DNA of 64,000 nucleotides from Ottowia beijingensis (GTDB lineage: Bacteria > Pseudomonadota > Gammaproteobacteria > Burkholderiales > Burkholderiaceae_C), in the NCBI RefSeq assembly GCF_013423955.1, contig NZ_JACCKX010000001.1:3906001-3970000 (forward strand), read 5' to 3'. Below are positions 20,114 to 29,157 of the stretch, in pieces (position 1 is the stretch's first letter; each line of letters begins with the position of its first letter). Under the pieces are notes generated by a model. The model was not told where the DNA came from and did no database searches. It saw only the letters and a list, made by a program, of their open reading frames with translations. A program made the translations under genes and the position numbers.

Positions 20114-20752
20114 ATGGCTTGGACACACGAACAAATGGCGGCCCGCGCCGCCAAGGAACTCCACGACGGGGACTATGTGAACCTAGGGATCGGGCTGCCG
20201 ACCAAGGTGGTGGACCACGTGCCCGAGGGAATGGAAGTCTGGCTGCAATCGGAAAACGGCCTGATCGGCATCGGTCCGCCGCCTTTCGAAGACGAGATCG
20301 ATCCCGATCTGATCGATGCCGCCAAGCAGACCATCACCATGGCCCCTGGGGCTTCGATCTGCTCCTCCGCGATGTCTTTCGCCATGATCCGTGGCGGCCA
20401 CATGGATCTGACCATCCTCGGCGGCATGCAAGTCAGCGAACGCGGGGATCTGGCCAATTGGATGATTCCCGGCAAGATGGTCAAGGGCATGGGCGGGGCG
20501 ATGGATCTGGTGGGCGGCGCGCGCCGAGTGATCGTGTTGATGGAGCACGTCGCGCGCGACGGCGCGTTGAAGGTGCTGAAGGCGTGCTCGTTACCTCTGA
20601 CCGGCCAACGCGTGGTGAACCAGATCATCACAGACTTGGCAGTGTTCGACGTAACGGACGGCGGACTCGTGGTCAAGGAGCTTGCGCCCGGCGTCTCCCG
20701 CGATGATCTGCAAGCCAAGACCGAACCGCAACTGACGTTCGACTGCGCCTGA
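20114..20752 (+). CDS. 3-oxoacid CoA-transferase subunit B
   Basis: Beta subunit, 212 residues, intact. It contains YVNLGIGLPTKVVDHVPEG and the catalytic motif LQSENGLIG, in which the Glu forms the CoA-thioester intermediate. LTILGGMQVSERGDLANW and GKMVKGMGGAMDL are standard for ScoB/PcaJ/AtoA. It pairs with the alpha subunit immediately upstream. Succinyl-CoA:3-ketoacid, acetoacetate and 3-oxoadipate transferases share these motifs, so the acid cannot be named from sequence. Confidence 0.93.
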   Translation: MAWTHEQMAARAAKELHDGDYVNLGIGLPTKVVDHVPEGMEVWLQSENGLIGIGPPPFEDEIDPDLIDAAKQTITMAPGASICSSAMSFAMIRGGHMDLTILGGMQVSERGDLANWMIPGKMVKGMGGAMDLVGGARRVIVLMEHVARDGALKVLKACSLPLTGQRVVNQIITDLAVFDVTDGGLVVKELAPGVSRDDLQAKTEPQLTFDCA

Positions 20753-20962
20753 TGGACGGCGGGGCTTCGCCAGAGCTCGACGCACGATCGCCTCAGTGTC
20801 GACTGAGCGACTGTCGGCTTGGATTCAGAGGCAGTCGTCCGCCAGGAGGCCCCACCCTCAGGCACTGAGATAGGTTGTTAGTTCCATCAAGCTGACCGCT
20901 CTCTCTAGGTCCTCTGCGCCAGATTGGGCGGCTTCTTGTGCAAGCAAAGACGAGGACGCTTC

Positions 20963-21403
20963 ATGACCCACTCTGCCAACCCCAACTTCAGGCAAGATGT
21001 TGCTGCCAGCTTCGACAAGCAGAGGGCCATGCGCTTGATTCGGGCGACGTTGCCTGCTATCGAACAGGGCGCCACCGAGATCCATGTCCCACACTGGGAT
21101 GGCATCGAGCAGCAGCACGGATTTGTGCATGGCGGAGTGGTTGGGATGATTGCTGACGCGGCGGCTGGTTTCGCGGCGATGACGATGACTCCTGCAGGCG
21201 CTTCGGTCTTGACGGTTGAGTACAAGCTGAACTTCCTCGCCCCAGCGGACGGCGAGAAGCTCATTGCTCGCGGGCAGGTGGTTCGTCGGGGCAGAACGCT
21301 GATCGTTACGAAGGCCGAGGTATTCGTCGTCAAGAATGAAGCGGAAGCGTTGTGCGCGCTCATGCAGCAGACCATCATCGTCGTCCAAAAGACGGAGCGC
21401 TAG
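20963..21403 (+). CDS. PaaI-family (hot-dog) thioesterase
   Basis: 146 residues, intact. The motif QQHGFVHGGVVGMIADAAAG holds the HGG signature and the catalytic acidic residue of PaaI-like acyl-CoA thioesterases, and VEYKLNFLAPADGEKL is the second strand motif. It hydrolyses acyl-CoA esters in the cytoplasm and may rescue CoA from stalled intermediates of the neighbouring pathway. ATG 20963 follows GAGGA by 6 bases. It is 210 bp after the CoA-transferase and on the same strand; that gap shows nothing clear. Confidence 0.85.
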   Translation: MTHSANPNFRQDVAASFDKQRAMRLIRATLPAIEQGATEIHVPHWDGIEQQHGFVHGGVVGMIADAAAGFAAMTMTPAGASVLTVEYKLNFLAPADGEKLIARGQVVRRGRTLIVTKAEVFVVKNEAEALCALMQQTIIVVQKTER

Positions 21404-21584
21404 GAACGTTCGACCAACCCGTCCGACAAAGTGCGCCGGACATGGAGGCGATGGAAGAACACTCAGCCACGCCTTGCGCTTCGGCTAGCCGCATTGAGAA
21501 TTCACGACAACGGCCTTCCCCTTGGGCCGCACTGATGTGGATGCAGCCACGGCGCGCGTGAGGCACCGAGCGGCCACATTCGTT

Positions 21585-21780
21585 CACGCCAACAATTGCC
21601 GCAGCAGAAGCGCCGCACCGATGCCTACCGCCACCGTGGGTAGCGTCGGCAGTCACGCGGCTGCAAGGACCGTAGCGACCAAGGCGAGCAATTCGGAAAG
21701 CTCGCCGGCGACGAAGTGCGGCACGACGACGGCAACAGCACGCACCCGGGGTCGCCTCCATCGCCACCTTTGCTCGAGCC
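21585..21780 (-). pseudogene. possible AzlD-like membrane protein remnant, C-terminal part with internal stop
   Basis: On the minus strand one frame reads VPHFVAGELSELLALVATVL, then AAA, a TGA stop, and in the same frame LPTLPTVAVGIGAALLLRQL, ending in another stop at 21585-21587. The pattern of two hydrophobic helices with a short polar joint resembles the C-terminus of AzlD-type proteins (branched-chain amino acid export partner). No start or N-terminal part is present, and its upstream end abuts a fragment of an unrelated gene on the other strand. The resemblance is by eye only. Confidence 0.3.
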
Positions 21781-22060
21781 CCCAGTGTCCGGTTCCGAGA
21801 CCGAATTCGCTCGCGATATTGCGTACCAGATCGTAGGCAAGGACCGGGTCGTCGATCAGGGGCCTCTCATGCTCGGCAGCGAGGACTTCGCCTACATGCT
21901 GCAGGAAGTGCCTGGCTGCTACTTCTTCGTTGGGAACGGAGCGGGAGACGCGATGGGAGCCTGCGCCGTCCACAACCCGAAATATGACTTCAACGACACC
22001 CTCATCGGTGTGGGAGCCAGCTACTGGGTTGCCTTGACGAACCAGTTTCTCGTGCCCTGA
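21780..22060 (+). pseudogene. C-terminal fragment of an M20-family peptidase/amidohydrolase
   Basis: The frame ending at 22060 carries TEFARDIAYQIVGKDRVV, LGSEDFAYMLQEVPGCYFFV and CAVHNPKYDFNDTLIGVGA. These are the last 90 or so residues of hippurate/N-acyl-amino-acid amidohydrolases, including the metal-binding Glu-Asp and the closing His-Asn-Pro. The N-terminal three quarters, including the other metal ligands, are absent upstream, so this is a remnant and cannot be active. The whole stretch 21404-22172 otherwise holds no recognisable gene. Confidence 0.75.
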
Positions 22061-22172
22061 GCTTCGCGGCAATCGACCGAATCTGTGTAGCGCCCCGCAC
22101 GTACACATGGAGCGCGCACTGTGTTGCATAGACCTTCATCCCATTTGCGCTTGTTGACACCCGGAGACAACC

Positions 22173-23144
22173 ATGAATCCTCTCTCATTGCTCACCGCCC
22201 TCGCAGTATTCGCCGCCGCCGGATTGGGTAGCGCCAACGCGAGCGAGCCCTACCCCTCTCGGCCGATCACCATCGTGGTTCCATATCCCGCCGGCGGCAG
22301 TGACATCCAGGTTCGCAAGATCCAAACGGCACTGTCCGAGTCACTTGGCCAGCCCGTCATCGTTGAAAACAAGCCGGGCGCATCGGGTGCAATCGCTGCC
22401 GTGAGCGTCGCGCGCGCGAAGCCGGACGGGTACACCCTCCTGCACGCAAACAACGGCCTGCTCATCACTCCCATCGTGAACAAGCGCGCTGGCTACAACC
22501 TGCTCAAGGACTTCAAGCCAGTCAGCACCTTGACGACATCTCCCATGGTTCTTTTGGTGAAGTCGGACTTCCCCGCAAAGAACCTCGCTGACTTCCTGCA
22601 CTATGCCCGCGAACAACCCAACGGACTGCGCTACGCCTCGTCAGGCACTGCTTCACTCACTCATATTGAAACCGCGCGTCTTGGCGACGCCGCGCGAATC
22701 AAGCTGCAGCACATTCCTTACAAAGGTCAATCCAACGGTGCGCTCGCGTTGCGCACCGGCGAAGTCGACATCCTGCTGACGCCCCCTTCCGCCGACATGC
22801 TGAGCCTGGTGGAACAAGGAACATTGAGGGCTTTAGGTATCGCGAGCGCCAGCCCCGGCCACCCCATCGCTCCCAGCATTCCTACCATTCAGTCAGCCGT
22901 TCCCGGCTACGTCTCCGAGGCTTGGTTCGGTCTGCTGGCTCCCGCTGGCACGCCAGATGAAGTGATCGCCAAGCTGAATGCCGCACTGCGAAAGGTAATG
23001 ACGGATCCACAGGTTCGCAGCGGGATGCTTATCAGCGGGGCGGTCGCCCAAACCTCCACACCTGGCGAATTCCAGGCACTCATGAGCAGAGACGCGGCCC
23101 AGCTAAGCGAGGCCGTCGCCAAATACCGGATCGATACAGAGTAG
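22173..23144 (+). CDS. Bug-family tripartite tricarboxylate transporter substrate-binding protein
   Basis: Intact, 323 residues. A signal peptide covers about residues 1-24 (LGSANASEP). The hallmark YPSRPITIVVPYPAGGSDIQ opens the mature protein, and ENKPGASGAIAAVSVARAKPDGYTLL is the second family motif. Such periplasmic proteins bind carboxylates, often for a TctA/TctB membrane pair; neither is in the window, as is common for the expanded Bug set of Burkholderiales. The ligand is unknown. It lies on its own strand and transcript between a remnant and a convergent hydrolase. Confidence 0.92.
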   Translation: MNPLSLLTALAVFAAAGLGSANASEPYPSRPITIVVPYPAGGSDIQVRKIQTALSESLGQPVIVENKPGASGAIAAVSVARAKPDGYTLLHANNGLLITPIVNKRAGYNLLKDFKPVSTLTTSPMVLLVKSDFPAKNLADFLHYAREQPNGLRYASSGTASLTHIETARLGDAARIKLQHIPYKGQSNGALALRTGEVDILLTPPSADMLSLVEQGTLRALGIASASPGHPIAPSIPTIQSAVPGYVSEAWFGLLAPAGTPDEVIAKLNAALRKVMTDPQVRSGMLISGAVAQTSTPGEFQALMSRDAAQLSEAVAKYRIDTE

Positions 23145-23221
23145 AGGAAACTCGGCCCGCCTCCGCCTGATCGGGGGCTCTCTGCGGCAAACCTGCAGCC
23201 AGCCTGAGCCCTCCGGCGTTA

Positions 23222-24006
23222 TCAGTTCACGTCGCGCAAGAAATTCGCAATCGCCACGTTTACCGTGTCCCGCTGATCACGATGAGGGAGTGACCACAGT
23301 CAGCGATTTCCAGCAGCAGAGCGGCAGGCACAGCGCTCTGAACATCGCGAATCTGGGCCAGCGTGCCGTATCGATCCTGCTCACCTTGAATGCACAACAA
23401 GGGCGCTGTGATGGCGCCGAGTTCCTTGCGAATATCGAAGGCTCGGAAGGCAGGAGAAAGCCACACGTCGTTCCATTGCCAGAAGGCACTGTCCACGTCG
23501 TCATGATGACGTGCCAGGCGCTCGCGCAGCGAGCCGTGTTCGTATTCGTGTCGCGCTTCCTCGATGCCGCTGACCGAAATGTCTTCCACCATCACATGCG
23601 GTGCCAGTGCCACGCAGGCTGACACAGGGTGGTGTGCGGCATGGATGAGTGCAATGGTCCCGCCATCGGAGTGGCCCACCAGCACCGGTTGCCTGATACC
23701 TATGCGCTCAAGCAGAGCAGGCAACACCTGCAACGCTTCTCGATGCATGTAGTCGGGCCCAAGGCGCCCTGCGCCACGCACGTCCGGCACGGGGCTGGAG
23801 CCACCGTAGCCGCGCCGCGAATACACCACGCCTTCCCGCCCAGTCGCCGCGCAAAGGCTGGCCGGCCAATCGCCCCACTGAGCGATGGAACCCAACCCCT
23901 CATGCAAAAAGACAAGCGGTGCCCGATGATCAGAGGCAGGAGAATCGCCAATGCGCTCAACCTCTAAATGGTTTCCATTGATTTCGACAAGTTCCATAAC
24001 CAGCAT
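23222..24006 (-). CDS. alpha/beta-fold hydrolase (apparent frameshift near the end)
   Basis: About 262 residues. It has LVFLHEGLGSIAQWGDWP (oxyanion region), the nucleophile elbow VGHSDGGTIAL, the acid in LLCIQGEQDRYG and the catalytic His in DCGHSPHRD. The first frame ends after CGHSLIVISGTR. Restoring one base in the G run 23286-23288 gives HRDQRDTVNVAIANFLRDVN, a standard hydrolase C-terminus ending at 23222. This subgroup (HEGLGS) includes C-C bond and ester hydrolases of unknown substrate. ATG 23997 is an alternative start. Confidence 0.8.
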
Positions 24007-24208
24007 ACTAGTTGGAAATCAATATTCATGGCAGCGACTGTCAAGTCCTCTTTACGCCCCATCGATGCCGAATTCGATACACGCGGAAGCCGGCACAATG
24101 ACTCAATGCTGTGCCTCAGGTATATCGGCCCTACAGGGCATATGGACTGCAGCCAGGTATGCGGCGTGCCGCATAGTGATTACCCTCTGTCGACGCTGGA
24201 CCCAGCAG

Positions 24209-25027
24209 CTATAGCTCTAACGGGAGTTCTGCAGATCGGCGTGCCGCACCACGTACTGCTCGTCCAACCAACGATTTGAAGCCTTGCGCCTCAAGCAGGT
24301 TGACTGCGGCTTCGGTAGTTCCGTGCGGCGACGTCACTTGTCGCCGAAGCTCCTGGAGGGCGCGTCCTTGATCAGATGCCAATTGCGCGGCACCGAGAAT
24401 CGTCTGCCGAGTCAAGGTCTCCGCGACTTGAGACGGTAACCCCAATTCCTTTCCTGCCTCAACCATGGCCTCCATGAGCAAGTATGCATAGGCTGGCCCG
24501 CTCCCCGAGAGAGCAGTTACCGCATCGAACTGACATTCATCGCCCACCCAGATAGCCCGCCCCACCGAGGACATCAGGCTGTACGCGCACTCCTTCTGAG
24601 AAGGACTAACGGCGGCACTTGCGTACAACGCCGTCATCCCAAAGCCAACTGAAGCTGGGGTATTGGGCATACACCGGACTATCGCCCTTGCAGACGTTCG
24701 TGAAGAGTTGAGCCACGCCAGCAAGTTCAAAACAGGAATCCCTGCCATGATTGAGAGGATCAATGCATCGTCGGACAGATGCGGTGCAATTTCCCGGCAT
24801 GTAACCTGCGCCACTTGCGGCTTGACAGATAGGATCACCACGTCTGCGCCGGCAGCGCACTCCCCAGCGCTGGAGTGAACATCAACCCCGTAGCACGATT
24901 TCAGCAGCTCTCGCTGTTCAGGCCGCCGAGCGCTTGCTGATATGCGACCTCCATCAATACCCATGGCAACCATTCCGGCTATCAGGCTGGAAGCCATGTT
25001 TCCGGCACCAACGAAGGCAATTCTCAT
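24209..25027 (-). CDS. proC: pyrroline-5-carboxylate reductase
   Basis: 272 residues, intact. The NAD(P)-binding motif is IAFVGAGNMASSLIAGM. RCMPNTPASVGFGMTALYAS and the C-terminal ALSGSGPAYAYLLMEAM and VTSPHGTTEAAVNLLEAQG are the P5CR substrate-site motifs. It reduces pyrroline-5-carboxylate to proline. ATG 25027 has GGAG 6 bases upstream. It is third in the leftward group aminotransferase-cysteine desulfurase-proC, 20 bp after the desulfurase. An ornithine or acetylornithine aminotransferase makes glutamate semialdehyde, which cyclises to its substrate, so the pair may turn ornithine into proline. Confidence 0.9.
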   Translation of the reverse strand: MRIAFVGAGNMASSLIAGMVAMGIDGGRISASARRPEQRELLKSCYGVDVHSSAGECAAGADVVILSVKPQVAQVTCREIAPHLSDDALILSIMAGIPVLNLLAWLNSSRTSARAIVRCMPNTPASVGFGMTALYASAAVSPSQKECAYSLMSSVGRAIWVGDECQFDAVTALSGSGPAYAYLLMEAMVEAGKELGLPSQVAETLTRQTILGAAQLASDQGRALQELRRQVTSPHGTTEAAVNLLEAQGFKSLVGRAVRGAARRSAELPLEL

Positions 25028-25047
25028 AGCGCTCTCCACTCTCGGCC

Positions 25048-26264
25048 TCAATGCGCAGCCCATTGAATGGTGCTGAGGTCAATCCCGTCCTTGTACATGT
25101 CCCACAGCGGCGAAAGCTCGCGCAGCTTGGCGACGTGCTGCTTGATGACGGCCACCGCCGTATCAATCTCGTGCTCCTGAGTGAAGCGGCCAATGGTGAT
25201 CCGCAGGCTCGAGTGCGCCACCTCGTCGCTCAGGCCCAAAGCGCGCAACACATAGCTGGGCTCCAGGCTGGCTGAAGTGCACGCCGATCCGGACGAGACC
25301 GCAACGGCCTTGATGCCCATGAGCAACGATTCGCCCTCGACGTAATTGAACGATGCGTTGACCGAGTGCGGAACGGAATGCTCCAGGTTGCCGTTGATCG
25401 TGACCTGCTCGATCTCCTGCAAGCCACTCAGCAGCTTGCGCTGCAACATCCGAACGCGCTCGCGCTCCGTCCCCATCTCAAGGCCAGCGAGCCGGAATGC
25501 CTCGCCCATGCCGACGATCTGGTGCGTGGGCAAAGTGCCGGATCGCATGCCGCGCTCGTGGCCGCCGCCATGCATCTGCGCCTCGATGCGGATGCGCGGC
25601 TTGCGCCGGATGTAGAGCGCACCGATGCCCTTGGGGCCATAGGTCTTGTGCGACGCCAGGCTCATCAAATCCACGGGCAACGTCTTGAGGTCGATATCCA
25701 CCTTACCCGTGGCCTGGGCGGCATCGACGTGGAAGACGATGCCGCGCTCCCGGCAGATGGCGCCGATGGCCGGAATGTCCTGGATCACGCCGATCTCATT
25801 GTTCACGAGCATCACCGATGCCAGGATGGTGTCGGGGCGCAGTGCCGCCTTGAAGGTCTCGAGGTCAATCAAGCCGTCCGACTTCACGTCGAGATAAGTC
25901 ACATCAAAGCCCTGCCGCTCCAGTTCGCGCATGGTGTCGAGAACGGCTTTGTGCTCGGTCTTGACCGTAATGAGGTGCTTGCCCTTGCCCTGGTAGAAGT
26001 GGGCTGCGCCTTTGAGGGCGAGGTTGTCTGATTCGGTGGCGCCCGAAGTCCAGACTATTTCGCGCGGATCTGCGCCCACCAGCGCGGCGACGTGCGCACG
26101 GGCGCGCTCTACGGCCTTCTCGGCCTCCCAACCCCAGGCGTGGGTGTTGGATGCGGGATTGCCGTAGTGGTCCCGGAGCCACGGAATCATGGCATCGACG
26201 ACGCGCGGGTCTACCGGAGTCGTGGCGCTGTAGTCCATATAGATTGGGAGATGGGGGTCTGCAT
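25048..26264 (-). CDS. iscS: cysteine desulfurase, IscS type (apparent frameshift)
   Basis: PLP enzyme that takes sulfur from cysteine as an enzyme persulfide for Fe-S clusters, thiamine or tRNA thiolation. [20 protein letters not shown], the PLP lysine in [20 protein letters not shown] and the active Cys in [13 protein letters not shown] are intact, and the tail [20 protein letters not shown] is that of true IscS. ATG 26264 gives MQTP; one base missing from the G run 26253-26257 separates it from HLPIYMDYS. The result is 405 residues, the IscS length. No iscR, iscU or iscA adjoins. Instead it sits between an ArgD-like aminotransferase and proC, which is unusual. Confidence 0.87.
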
Positions 26265-26314
26265 ATCGGGTTCCTGGGTTGTCGGTATGGAAAGTGGGGA
26301 GTTCGGGGACAGGC

Positions 26315-27579
26315 TTAGCAAATCACCGCTTCGTGACTGAGCTCCTGGGCCAAGACCTCAAGGCGTGCGAGCCCTTCATCGATCTCGGGATAGCTAATGT
26401 TGAGGCTAGGTGCCAGCCGCATCACGTCCTGGCCTGCCTGCAGCACCATGACGCCGTGCGCCAGCGCTGCTTTGGCAACCTCTCTGGCCTTGCCACGCCA
26501 AGGCTCGGCAAGCACGCAGCCGATCAGCAGACCGATGCCGCGGACTTCCTCGAAAACGCCGTAGCGCTTACCGATCTGTCGCAGTCTGCTGACCAGGTAG
26601 TCATGGCGCTCCCGAACGCCGTAGAGCAATTCCGGCTGGCTGATCGCATGCAGCGCGGCCTCGCCCACCGCGCAGGCCAAGGGGTTGCCGCCAAATGTGG
26701 TTCCATGCGTGCCCTGCCCCAGGTGCTCGGCGAATTTGTCCATCGTCAGCATGGCCGACAGCGGAATGCCGCAGCCGATGGCCTTTGCGATAGTCATTAC
26801 ATCCGGCACCACGCCGAAGTGCTCATAGGCAAACAGGGTTCCCAGCCGCCCTACCCCCGTCTGCACTTCATCGAAGATGAGCAGCGCATTGTGGCGGTCG
26901 CACAGGGCACGGGCGCACGCGAGGTATTCCCGCGTGGCCGGAAGCACACCGCTTTCCCCTGGACGGGCTCCAGCACCACGGCGCAGGTGTTCTGCGACAC
27001 GGCATGCTCCAACGCGCCCAGGTCGTTGAACGGCACGTGCCGGATCCCTTCGATGGCCGGGCCGAAACCATTCGAGTACTTGGGCTGCCCGCCCACGCTG
27101 ACGGTGAACAGCGACCGGCCGTGAAAGCTGTTGTGCGCCGCGACGATTTCGTATTTCCGCGGCGACTGGTGCAAGCCATAGCGGCGCGCGAGCTTGAAGG
27201 CCGCTTCGTTCGCCTCCGCGCCAGAGTTCGCAAAGAACACCCGCTCCGCAAACGTCAACCGGATAAGCGCTCTGGCAAGGCGCAGCGTGGAATCCGATTT
27301 GTAGGTGTTGGAGATATGCCAGAGCCGATGGGCCTGGGCTGTCAGCGCCTCAATCAGCGCGGGATGGCAATGGCCCAGGGCATTGACGGCAATTCCACCC
27401 GACAGGTCGATGTACTCCTTGCCTGCGGCGTCCCAGACCGTCGCGCCCTGCGCTCGAACCGCCAGAACATCCAGCGGGGAATAAACGGGCACCATGACTT
27501 CGGTGTAGGCATCGGCAGTCTGCGGGGCCCGAAAAGGCGTCCCCATGCCAGGTGCCGGGTGGATGTGTGATTGACTCAT
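26315..27579 (-). CDS. class III aminotransferase, acetylornithine/ornithine type (apparent frameshift)
   Basis: About 422 residues, PLP-dependent. Visible are [38 protein letters not shown], the PLP-contact [15 protein letters not shown] and the catalytic lysine in [18 protein letters not shown]. It matches the ArgD/AstC/RocD group, which acts on acetylornithine, succinylornithine or ornithine. The two frames join at [18 protein letters not shown] if one base is restored near 26951-26953. It diverges from the MocR regulator and is followed by iscS and proC on the same strand, with 50 bp between it and iscS. Start 27579 chosen for the family N-terminus; 27606 is possible. Confidence 0.85.
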
Positions 27580-27628
27580 AGCGCATCTGCGGCGGGTGTG
27601 GATCATTCAGTGGGAGAACAATAAATCC

Positions 27629-27667
27629 ATACACTTTTATTTTGTATGCGTTAAAATAAAAGTGTAT
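27629..27667. promoter_or_regulatory. 15-bp inverted repeat, MocR operator candidate
   Basis: ATACACTTTTATTTT (27629-27643) is repeated exactly in inverse order at 27653-27667 with a 9-bp spacer. It lies in the A+T-rich gap between the divergent aminotransferase and MocR genes. MocR/GabR-type regulators bind long, widely spaced repeats in such gaps and control both directions. A TATTATAG just right of the repeat (27671-27678) could be the -10 of the regulator gene. Confidence 0.6.
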
Positions 27668-27742
27668 GTGTATTATAGTCACTAGCGTATGAAACATCGA
27701 CAAGCCCATGAACGCGGCATGGCCGTGAGCCAGGGAGCGGAC

Positions 27743-29126
27743 ATGCAACGGCGCCCCGCTTGGCTCAAGCCGCTCGTTGCAGGCAGCGGGCCAAGATACC
27801 TACAGATTGCCGATCTGATCGCGCATGCCGTGCGCAACGGGGAACTGAAGGCTGGCGATCAGGTGCCGCCGCAAAGATGGCTGGCTACCGAGCTCGGTGT
27901 TGACCTGACCACCGTGACGCGCGCCTATGCCGAAGCGCGAGTTCGAGGGCTGCTGGCTTCGTTCGGTGGACGGGGCTCCTTCATCGCGGAACCCTACGAT
28001 CCTTCACAGCGGGGCATGGTCGACCTGGCCATGAACATCCCGCCGCAGCCCGCCAATAGAGCCTTGGCTGACCACATCAAGGCGGGCATGTCCGAGGTAG
28101 TGACCCGGCACGATGCGGAATCTGTCAGCGGCTACCACCATCCAGTGCTTGAGCCGACAGCCTTGCAGGCGGCACGGACCTGGCTGGGCCCGATGCTGGA
28201 CGCCATGGGCCAAAGCCAAGTGCTGATGTGCGCCGGAACGCAAGGAGCCATCTTCAACCTGCTACAGGCGCACACCCGGCGCGGCGACGCCGTGCTGTGC
28301 GACCCATTGACCTATCCAGGCTTCCTACGGGCAGCAAGGGCGCTGGGCCTCAAAATCATCGGTGTGCCAGGCGACGCCTCCGGCATGCTTCCCGACGCGC
28401 TGGAGCGCAGTTGCCGGGACACGGGCGCGGGGCTGCTCTATCTGAATCCCACGATCCAGAATCCCACGGCCTCAACCATGCCCACTGCACGGCGCCAGGA
28501 CATCGCAGCAGTGCTGCGCAAGTCGAAGGTGACCTTGATCGAGGATGACCCGTATCGTCATTTGCTCAACGACGCACCTCTGCCTATCTCGGCGTGCACA
28601 TCAGGGGAGCGCTCGTACTACCTGGCTTCGCTGTCCAAATGCCTGTCACCGAGCCTGCGCGCAGCCTACGTAGTAGCGCCGTCCGGTCAGGCCACCACCA
28701 CTCTGCTGGAGAGCTTCGCCGCGACCAGCATGGGCTGCTCAGCACTGCTCGCCGGTCTGGTCCAGACCTGGATCGTGAACGGCACCGCCAAGTCGCTGCT
28801 GGGAGAAATCCAGCTCGAAGCCCGGTCGCGGCAGGCTCTGGCGCGCTCGATTCTGCCAGGGAGCATCCAGGCGCACCCGAGTGGCATTCATCTGTGGCTG
28901 CCCTTGCCGCCGCAATGGCGGCCAACTGCCTTCAGCCAAGCCCTGGAAGACATGGGTGTCCGCATCGCCGCAACGAATGCCTTCGGCGTAGAGGACGAGT
29001 TGCCCTCAGGCGTTCGCATCTCCGTCGGTGGAGCAAGAAGCCACGCCGAACTCCAGTGCTGCGCTGCAGAAGATCCAGACTCTGCTCGGGAAAAGTCAGA
29101 TCGCCAGCAGCCGCATGGTTGTCTAG
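27743..29126 (+). CDS. MocR-family (GntR-HTH plus aminotransferase-like) regulator (apparent frameshift near the end)
   Basis: About 460 residues. The N-terminal GntR winged helix shows YLQIADLIAHAVRNGELKAG and QRWLATELGVDLTTVTRAYA. From about residue 100 an aminotransferase fold I domain follows, with the PLP lysine expected in YYLASLSKCLSPSLRAAYV and the Asp in LIEDDPYRHLL. These proteins sense PLP or a PLP-amino acid adduct. The best ribosome site (GGGAG, 6 bases) precedes ATG 27743. Near 29055 one extra base shifts the frame; the family end HAELSAALQKIQTLLGKSQ ends at TAG 29124-29126. It probably controls the divergent aminotransferase-iscS-proC genes. Confidence 0.85.
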
Positions 29127-29157
29127 CGACAAGGCCGATCCCTATGTGCACCTGCAA

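Noticed and set aside
25048-26264. A NifS/SufS-like desulfurase with a special substrate
   Set aside because: The active-site loop and tail are those of true group I IscS.
27605-27620. Left attachment site (AGTGGGAG) matching the guaA end
   Set aside because: Only eight bases match the guaA 3' end and the match stops at once; expected by chance.
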